Assembly (NCBI GenBank): GCA_023426375.1
Contig: JAFAAV010000127.1
Location: 1 to 32,856 of the forward strand
DNA from: Actinomycetes bacterium
GTDB lineage: Bacteria; Actinomycetota; Actinomycetes; Actinomycetales; Micrococcaceae
DNA length: 32,856 nucleotides
Direction of reading: 5' to 3'
Shown piece by piece: positions 26,949-32,856 of the stretch. The position numbers and the translations under genes were made by a program. Every line of letters begins with the position of its first letter. Position 1 is the stretch's first letter. The notes below the pieces were generated by a model. The model did no database searches, was not told the DNA's origin, and saw nothing but the letters and a program-made list of their open reading frames with translations.

Positions 26949-29846
26949 GTGAGTGAGACGAGCGACGCCCAGACCAACGCAAGCCAGGAAACCTCCGCTG
27001 ATCCCGTGGTGGTGATCGGGGAGAAAACCGATTCCCCCCAAGAGATCACACTGCCGGCCACGGTCAGCCGCCCGGAGCAGCGACTTCTCTTGATCGACGG
27101 CCATTCGTTGGCTTTCCGTGCCTTCTTTGCGCTGTCACGTGCCGCCGAGTACGGCAACGGCCCTGCCTTCGTGACCTCCGAGGGCGTGCACACCGAGGGC
27201 GTTTACGGTTTCGTGAACACCATGGTCAAGCTGATTCGCGATTATCAGCCCACGCACCTCATCGTCTCCTTCGATCTCGAGGGTCCCACGCTGCGTTCCC
27301 AGGAGTACGGCGATTACAAGGGTGGCCGTGACGAGACTCCGGAGGAGTTCCACGGTCAGGTTCCCAATATCGAACGCATTCTCAAGGCGCTCGGCGTTCC
27401 TGTGGTCACGCTCGAGGGCTACGAGGCCGACGACGTTCTGGCCACCTTGGCCACGCGCGGTGCCGCTGAGGACTTCGAGGTCCTTGTGTTCTCCGGTGAT
27501 CGTGACGCATTCCAGATGGTCAATGACCACGTGAACATCGTGTACCCCGGCCGCACCCCGTCCGACCTGCGGCGCATGGATGCCCAGGCCGTGTACGAGA
27601 AGTACAAGGTGGCCCCTCAGAACTATCCGGACCTCGCCGCCCTCACGGGTGAGCAGGCGGACAACCTTCCCGGGGTTCCCGGTGTGGGTCCCGGCTTCGC
27701 GGCCAAGTGGATCACCTCCTACGGAACCGTGGAGTCCGTGCTCGAGCACGCGGACAAGATCACCGGTAAGAAGGGTGAGGCGCTGCGCGAGAACGTGGAG
27801 CTCGTCCGCCGCAACCGCAAGCTCAACCGTCTGGAGACGGATCTCGACCTCGACATCGACTTCGAGCGTGCCGCGCTTCCGACTCCGGATACCGACAAGG
27901 TGGACGAGGTCTTCGACGAGCTCGAATTCGGCTCCGGTCTGCGCGGCCGCCTGCTCGACGCCTTCGACACCGCTGACGGCGGCCCCAGCTCGGACGCTCC
28001 CCAGGTCAGCGCGGTGCACCGCGTCTCCACGGTGGAGCAGTGGCAGGAATGGCTCGAGGAGAACAAGGACTCCGAATCTCCCGCGGTGGTGCGGCGTCTG
28101 CTGCCGGACCCCAAGGCGGCGTCGGGAGGAGAGGTCACGGCACTGGTGTTCACCGCGAACACCGCGGCCGTGGTCGACCTGGTCGCGGCGGATCAGGACC
28201 TGGCCAACGCGGTGGATCAGTGGCTCGAGGACGACCGGCAGCTCAAGATCGTGGACGGTCTCAAGGACCTGTTCCACGGCCTGGTGGATCGCGGCATCAC
28301 CTTGGACGGCGTGTACGACGACGTCCAGCTGTCCGGTTATCTCGTACGTCCCGCGCTGCGCAGCTACGACCTCGAGGCCCAACTGGCCCAGCACCTGGAA
28401 CTCGAGGTGCCCGACGTCGGTGATGCGGCGGCGTCGTCGGCCAAGGGTAAGGCGGCACAGACCGAACTGGATCTGGGCGAGGACAAGGGCTTGGACGCCG
28501 TCCCGGACGAGGTCTTGGAACGTGAAGCGAGCCTGGGTGCGGCGTGCGCCCAGCTGAGTGCCCATTTGCGTGCCCTGCTCGAGGCGGACGGCCAGTTGCC
28601 GCTGCTGGAAGAACTCGAGATGCCCCTGGCCGTGATCCTGGCGCGCATGGAGAACGTGGGAATCGCGATCGACCGACCCGCTATCGACCAGTTGTACAAG
28701 GATCTGCAACAGCCCATCGACCAGAACAAGGAGATGGCGCAAGCGCAGATCGAAGGAACCGTCAATCTGGGCTCGCCCAAACAGTTGCAAGCGGTGATGT
28801 TCGAGGAACTGGGACTGCCCAAGACCAAGAAGACCAAGACCGGTTACACGACCGACGCCGCGGCGGTGGCGGATCTGCTGGGCCGCGTGGATCCCGAAAC
28901 GCAGGGCTCCCGGTTCCTGGTGGCGCTCATGAACTGGCGCGAGTACTCCAAGCTCAAGCAGATCGTGGAGGGCCTGCGCAAGGCGATCGCGGACGACGGC
29001 CGGATCCACACGACCTACATGCAGACCGTCGCCGCCACGGGGCGTCTCTCCTCGACCGATCCCAACCTGCAGAACATCCCGGTGCGCACCGAGCAGGGAC
29101 AGCGCATCCGCGACGTGTTCGTGGTCGGTTCGGATGAAGAGGGCCCGTTCGAAACCCTCATGACGGCGGACTACTCGCAGATCGAAATGCGCATCATGGC
29201 GCACCTGTCCGGGGACGAGGCGCTCATCGAGGCGTTCCGGGCGGGGGAGGACCTGCACCGATTCGTGGGTTCGCGCGTGTTCAATGTGGCCCCGGAAGAG
29301 GTCACAGCGCAGATGCGCTCCAAGGTCAAGGCCATGAGCTACGGCCTGGTCTACGGGCTCAGCTCCTACGGACTGTCCCAGCAGCTCAATATCCCGGTGG
29401 ACGAGGCTCGGACCATGATGAGCGAGTACTTCGAACGGTTTGGCGGTGTGCGTGACTTCCTCCGCGGTGTCGTGGACGAGGCCCGCGAGAAGGGGTACAC
29501 GGAAACGATCGAGGGACGCCGGCGTTACCTCCCGGAGCTCACGAGTGACAACCGATTGGCGCGCCAGTCCGCCGAGCGTGCCGCGCTCAACGCACCCATC
29601 CAGGGCTCCGCGGCCGACATCATCAAGAAAGCGATGATCGGCGTGGACCGCGCCCTCAACGACCAGGATCTCCGGTCGCGCGTGCTCCTGCAGGTTCACG
29701 ACGAACTGATCGTGGAGGTCTCACCGGGCGAGGCGGAGGCCGTGGAGAAGATCCTGCGTGAAGAGATGGCCGGCGCCGCAGAGCTGACGGTCCCACTGGA
29801 TGTCAACGTGGGCACCGGCCGCACCTGGCACCAAGCCGCGCACTAA
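26949..29846 (+). CDS. polA: DNA polymerase I
   Basis: Pol I fills gaps and removes RNA primers in repair and lagging-strand synthesis. The 965-residue protein has an N-terminal disordered stretch (1-40) and a 5' nuclease domain (about 45-340, LLLIDGHSLAFRAFFAL and the helix-hairpin-helix NLPGVPGVGPG). A 3'-5' exonuclease-like domain lacks the DxE pair, so proofreading is probably absent, as in mycobacterial and Thermus enzymes. The polymerase domain has motif A TADYSQIEMR (Asp741), motif B KAMSYGLVYG with Tyr798 at the position of E. coli Phe762, and motif C QVHDELIVE (Asp918). The GTG start is chosen for the -10 spacing noted separately. Confidence 0.96.
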   Translation: MSETSDAQTNASQETSADPVVVIGEKTDSPQEITLPATVSRPEQRLLLIDGHSLAFRAFFALSRAAEYGNGPAFVTSEGVHTEGVYGFVNTMVKLIRDYQPTHLIVSFDLEGPTLRSQEYGDYKGGRDETPEEFHGQVPNIERILKALGVPVVTLEGYEADDVLATLATRGAAEDFEVLVFSGDRDAFQMVNDHVNIVYPGRTPSDLRRMDAQAVYEKYKVAPQNYPDLAALTGEQADNLPGVPGVGPGFAAKWITSYGTVESVLEHADKITGKKGEALRENVELVRRNRKLNRLETDLDLDIDFERAALPTPDTDKVDEVFDELEFGSGLRGRLLDAFDTADGGPSSDAPQVSAVHRVSTVEQWQEWLEENKDSESPAVVRRLLPDPKAASGGEVTALVFTANTAAVVDLVAADQDLANAVDQWLEDDRQLKIVDGLKDLFHGLVDRGITLDGVYDDVQLSGYLVRPALRSYDLEAQLAQHLELEVPDVGDAAASSAKGKAAQTELDLGEDKGLDAVPDEVLEREASLGAACAQLSAHLRALLEADGQLPLLEELEMPLAVILARMENVGIAIDRPAIDQLYKDLQQPIDQNKEMAQAQIEGTVNLGSPKQLQAVMFEELGLPKTKKTKTGYTTDAAAVADLLGRVDPETQGSRFLVALMNWREYSKLKQIVEGLRKAIADDGRIHTTYMQTVAATGRLSSTDPNLQNIPVRTEQGQRIRDVFVVGSDEEGPFETLMTADYSQIEMRIMAHLSGDEALIEAFRAGEDLHRFVGSRVFNVAPEEVTAQMRSKVKAMSYGLVYGLSSYGLSQQLNIPVDEARTMMSEYFERFGGVRDFLRGVVDEAREKGYTETIEGRRRYLPELTSDNRLARQSAERAALNAPIQGSAADIIKKAMIGVDRALNDQDLRSRVLLQVHDELIVEVSPGEAEAVEKILREEMAGAAELTVPLDVNVGTGRTWHQAAH

Positions 29847-29879
29847 TACATGTTCGCCCCACCCCAGGAGGAATTCCGT

Positions 29880-31274
29880 ATGAACACGCATCCGGCCAAC
29901 GAGCCCCGGACCGAGCAGTACCACGCCAAGGGCAACACCTATCAGGTGAAGTGCTTCGGCGCGGGGCCCGGCGGGGTGGACGAGAATGCCGAGGCGGTCG
30001 AGTGGCTGCGTGCCGTGAATCAGGGTTTCCACGGCCCGGAACCCTCCCAGGATTCCCTTGCGAAAGATCTCGAGTGGCTCCACGGTGAACGGGTGCGGCT
30101 GCGTGCCGTTTACAGCGAAGACCCGGTGCCCACGGCCGCACTGGGGGCGGACCGACCGGTGGCCACGTACTGTTCGTGGAATTCGAGCCTCACCCTGGGG
30201 TCCGACACCCAACTTCCGGCGTGGTTGGTGTCCGAGGTGACGGTGCGCCCCACCCACGCTCGCCGAGGAATCCTGCGCCGGATGATGACCGCAGATCTCA
30301 CCGAAGCGCACGATGCCGGGTTCGCGATCGCCGCGCTCACGGCCTCCGAAGCGACCATCTACGGTCGGTTCGGTTTTGGTGCGGGCACCTTCAACACCGA
30401 GGTCGCGGTCGCTGCGGAGTCTGGCTTGAAACTCAAGGCCCCGTCCGTGGGGCGCGTGGAGATGGCCGACAACCAGGCGGTTGCCCAGCTGGCTCCGCAG
30501 ATCTTCGAGGAGTTCCACAAGCTCACCCCTGGCTCCCTGACACGCACCAGCAAGTGGTGGGACTACGTGAGCGGCCAGTTCGACTGGCACATCGGCAAGG
30601 CTGACCCCGAGATCCGCACGGCGGTCCACTATGACGAGACCGATCGGGCGGACGGTTACGTCAGCTACAAGTTCGTGCGCGGTAATGGCTTCAAGGGCAC
30701 CCTCGACGTGGTGGACCTGGTCTCGCCCAGCGCCCAGGTTCGCATTGCCCTGTGGGAGTACCTGTGCGGGTTGGATCTGGTCACCGAGGTACGGCACCGC
30801 AACGCGCAGATGGAAGATCCGCTGATGTGGGGCATGGTCGACATGGCCGACTACGAGGTGCGTAAGCGTTACGAACGCCTGTGGTTGCGCGTCCTGGACC
30901 CGGTCGCCGCGCTGTCCGCGCGGCCCTATCGATCGCACCGCAAGGTCACCGTGTCGCTTGTGGATTCGCTCGGTTTCGCGGACGGGCTCTACACGATCGA
31001 CACGACCGGCGATCAACCCGTGGTCGAGCGAGTGGGGGACCGGCCCCGCACGGACGACGACGCCGCGGGCAAGTCCATGCCGCGTGTCGAGTTACCCGAC
31101 GGCGCTGACGTGGCCATGAACATTGACGCTCTGGGATCGCTGTACCTGGGCGCGGTCAAGGCGTCCACCCTCTACTACGCCGGATTGATCAAGGTGCGGA
31201 ACCTGGATGCCCTGGACGATCTGCAGTCTCTGATGTCCACGTCCGATCACCCGTATTGCATCTCGCCGTTCTGA
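29880..31274 (+). CDS. Eis-type GNAT acetyltransferase
   Basis: This 464-residue protein matches the Eis (enhanced intracellular survival) family of multi-acetylating GNAT enzymes. The N-terminal GNAT domain has the acetyl-CoA loop RRGILRR (128-134) in VRPTHARRGILRRMM. The putative catalytic tyrosine is Tyr161 in ASEATIYGRFGFG. A second GNAT-like region and a C-terminal SCP-like domain follow. The chain ends in Phe, whose carboxylate acts as a base in mycobacterial Eis. It is somewhat longer than the usual 400-410 residues. AGGAGG lies 7 bases before the ATG. It sits between polA and rpsA with a 33-base gap. Natural substrate is unknown; aminoglycoside acetylation is a known activity of Eis but is not implied here. 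Confidence 0.82.
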   Translation: MNTHPANEPRTEQYHAKGNTYQVKCFGAGPGGVDENAEAVEWLRAVNQGFHGPEPSQDSLAKDLEWLHGERVRLRAVYSEDPVPTAALGADRPVATYCSWNSSLTLGSDTQLPAWLVSEVTVRPTHARRGILRRMMTADLTEAHDAGFAIAALTASEATIYGRFGFGAGTFNTEVAVAAESGLKLKAPSVGRVEMADNQAVAQLAPQIFEEFHKLTPGSLTRTSKWWDYVSGQFDWHIGKADPEIRTAVHYDETDRADGYVSYKFVRGNGFKGTLDVVDLVSPSAQVRIALWEYLCGLDLVTEVRHRNAQMEDPLMWGMVDMADYEVRKRYERLWLRVLDPVAALSARPYRSHRKVTVSLVDSLGFADGLYTIDTTGDQPVVERVGDRPRTDDDAAGKSMPRVELPDGADVAMNIDALGSLYLGAVKASTLYYAGLIKVRNLDALDDLQSLMSTSDHPYCISPF

Positions 31275-31279
31275 GTAGC

Positions 31280-31308
31280 TTGAACCGCTTGCGCTTGAAG
31301 CCTAGAAT
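31280..31308 (+). promoter_or_regulatory. Promoter of rpsA
   Basis: TTGAAC (31280-31285) and TAGAAT (31303-31308) are separated by 17 bases, a near-ideal sigma-70-type promoter. Transcription should start near 31315, giving a leader of about 113 bases. This is the clearest promoter in the window, as expected for a ribosomal protein gene. Confidence 0.85.
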
Positions 31309-31309
31309 G

Positions 31310-31427
31310 GTGCAGTGCGTATTCATTCGCGCGCCCAAAGCACGTTTCGTTCACTGCACTACGCGTCTTACAAGACACGAGCGGTGAACACAGACCATTC
31401 AAACTAATCCATCGGAGTCCCTACTAC
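31310..31427 (+). promoter_or_regulatory. rpsA 5' leader with inverted repeats
   Basis: GTGCAGTG (31310-31317) is exactly complementary to CACTGCAC (31352-31359). GTCTT (31365-31369) faces AAGAC (31372-31376). The first arm straddles the predicted transcription start, so it may be part of a DNA operator rather than an RNA stem. GGAG sits about 13 bases before the rpsA ATG. Confidence 0.4.
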
Positions 31428-32856
31428 ATGACCACCACCACCCCGCAGGTTGCCGTCAACGACATCGGAACTGAAGAGGATTTCCTCGCCGCTGTCGACG
31501 CAACCATCAAGTACTTCAACGACGGCGACCTCGTGGAAGGCACCGTCGTCAAGGTCGACCGCGACGAGGTCCTCTTGGACATCGGCTACAAGACCGAAGG
31601 CGTAATCCCCTCTCGCGAGCTGTCCATCAAGCACGACATCAACCCTGACGATGTTGTTGCCGTGGGTGATGAGGTCGAGGCTCTGGTTCTCACCAAAGAG
31701 GACAAAGAAGGTCGCCTGATCCTCTCCAAGAAGCGCGCTCAGTACGAGCGTGCCTGGGGCGACATCGAGAAGGTCAAGGAAGAAGACGGCGTCGTCACCG
31801 GTACCGTCATCGAGGTCGTCAAGGGCGGCCTCATCCTGGACATCGGCCTGCGCGGCTTCCTGCCCGCCTCCCTGGTCGAGATGCGTCGCGTCCGCGACCT
31901 GGCCCCCTACATCGGCCAGCAGCTCGAAGCCAAGATCATCGAGCTGGACAAGAACCGCAACAACGTGGTCCTGTCCCGCCGTGCATGGCTCGAGCAGACC
32001 CAGTCCGAGGTTCGCGCCAACTTCCTGCAGCAGCTGCAGAAGGGCCAGGTTCGCACCGGCACCGTGTCCTCCATCGTCAACTTCGGTGCCTTCGTGGACC
32101 TCGGTGGCGTCGACGGCCTGGTGCACGTGTCCGAGCTGTCCTGGAAGCACATCGACCACCCCTCCGAGGTCGTCGAGGTTGGCCAGGAAGTCACCGTCGA
32201 GGTTCTCGATGTGGACATGGACCGCGAGCGCGTTTCGCTGTCCCTCAAGGCCACCCAGGAAGATCCCTGGCAGCTGTTCGCTCGCACCCACGCTCTGGGC
32301 CAGGTTGTCCCGGGCAAGGTCACCAAGCTCGTTCCCTTCGGTGCGTTCGTTCGCGTCGAAGACGGCATCGAGGGCCTGGTGCACATCTCCGAGCTGGCAC
32401 AGCGCCACGTGGACATGGCCGAGCAGGTCGTCTCCGTCAACGAGGAACTGTTCGTCAAGGTCATCGACATCGACCTGGACCGTCGCCGCATCTCGCTGTC
32501 CCTGAAGCAGGCCAACGAGGGTGTGGACCCCGAGTCCACCGAGTTCGATCCCGCTCAGTACGGCATGGCTGCCGAGTACGACGAGCAGGGCAACTACAAG
32601 TACCCCGAGGGCTTCGATCCCGAGACCAACGAGTGGATCGAGGGCTACGAGGAACAGCGCGCCGCGTGGGAGGAGCAGTACGCTCAGGCCCAGGCCCGCT
32701 GGGAGGCGCACAAGGAGCAGGTGCGCAAGCACCTGCAGGAAGACCAGGATGCGGCGACCACCTCGTCCTCCTCGTCCTCCCCGAGCCACTCCTCCGGCCC
32801 CACGAGCTACTCCTCCGAGGCTCCGGCCGAGGACGCCGGGACGCTCGCGTCCGACG
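31428..32856 (+). CDS. rpsA: 30S ribosomal protein S1 (partial, runs off the window)
   Basis: S1 binds mRNA on the 30S subunit and helps start translation. The first 476 codons are present and the frame is open at the right edge, so the 3' end is missing. Four S1 RNA-binding repeats are visible at about 33-103, 118-186, 205-275 and 290-362, the third and fourth with VNFGAFVDLGGVDGLVHVSE and VPFGAFVRVEDGIEGLVHIS. A conserved acidic actinobacterial tail follows (FDPAQYGMAAEYDEQGNY, then YPEGFDPETNEWIEGY), then a serine-rich low-complexity end from about 444. The ATG is chosen for GGAG and for MTTTTPQVAVNDIG, which resembles other actinobacterial starts. It has its own strong promoter. Confidence 0.95.
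   Translation, partial: MTTTTPQVAVNDIGTEEDFLAAVDATIKYFNDGDLVEGTVVKVDRDEVLLDIGYKTEGVIPSRELSIKHDINPDDVVAVGDEVEALVLTKEDKEGRLILSKKRAQYERAWGDIEKVKEEDGVVTGTVIEVVKGGLILDIGLRGFLPASLVEMRRVRDLAPYIGQQLEAKIIELDKNRNNVVLSRRAWLEQTQSEVRANFLQQLQKGQVRTGTVSSIVNFGAFVDLGGVDGLVHVSELSWKHIDHPSEVVEVGQEVTVEVLDVDMDRERVSLSLKATQEDPWQLFARTHALGQVVPGKVTKLVPFGAFVRVEDGIEGLVHISELAQRHVDMAEQVVSVNEELFVKVIDIDLDRRRISLSLKQANEGVDPESTEFDPAQYGMAAEYDEQGNYKYPEGFDPETNEWIEGYEEQRAAWEEQYAQAQARWEAHKEQVRKHLQEDQDAATTSSSSSSPSHSSGPTSYSSEAPAEDAGTLASD

Overview
The window is a high-GC actinobacterial chromosome segment, most likely from a Micrococcaceae-type genus of the Micrococcales such as Kocuria or Rothia. The genus is inferred from gene content and codon use, since no 16S gene is present. 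Nearly everything is core metabolism or information processing on the plus strand. The gene order follows blocks known from other Actinobacteria, for example the fmt-rsmB-rpe-rib and his-trp-lgt-gltBD-pyk-pdtaR-polA-rpsA series of mycobacteria.

Positions 1-3154 hold fmt, rsmB and rpe (translation initiation, rRNA methylation, pentose phosphate pathway), closed by a strong hairpin. Positions 3155-7863 hold a riboflavin operon under an FMN riboswitch: a PnuC-type transporter (ribM-like), ribD, a riboflavin synthase-DHBP synthase fusion (ribE-ribB), a stand-alone GTP cyclohydrolase II (ribA) and ribH. Most of these genes overlap by 4 bases, so translational coupling is likely.

Positions 7919-16952 are a mixed histidine/tryptophan run: hisE (apparently leaderless), hisG, hisF, hisI, trpE, a Trp-associated membrane protein, a small HGxxPAAW-type membrane protein, a trpC-trpB fusion, trpA and lgt, ended by a textbook intrinsic terminator. 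No trpF or hisA is present here, which suggests that a bifunctional PriA is encoded elsewhere. Positions 17250-23424 encode glutamate synthase (gltB, gltD), followed by pyk.

Positions 25098-26014 form the only long gene-free stretch. It contains a degenerate family of 23-base repeats arranged in pairs with an exact 30-base period in both orientations, a large inverted repeat and a 57-base tandem repeat. It ends at a tRNA-Leu(CAA) gene on the minus strand. I find no gene in it, and it is the least explained part of the window.

The window ends with pdtaR (an ANTAR response regulator), polA (apparently leaderless), an Eis-type acetyltransferase and rpsA, which runs off the right edge. The most notable items are the two enzyme fusions (RibE-RibB and TrpC-TrpB), the repeat locus beside tRNA-Leu, and the two leaderless-type GTG starts. 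No defence system, prophage, insertion sequence or CRISPR array was seen.
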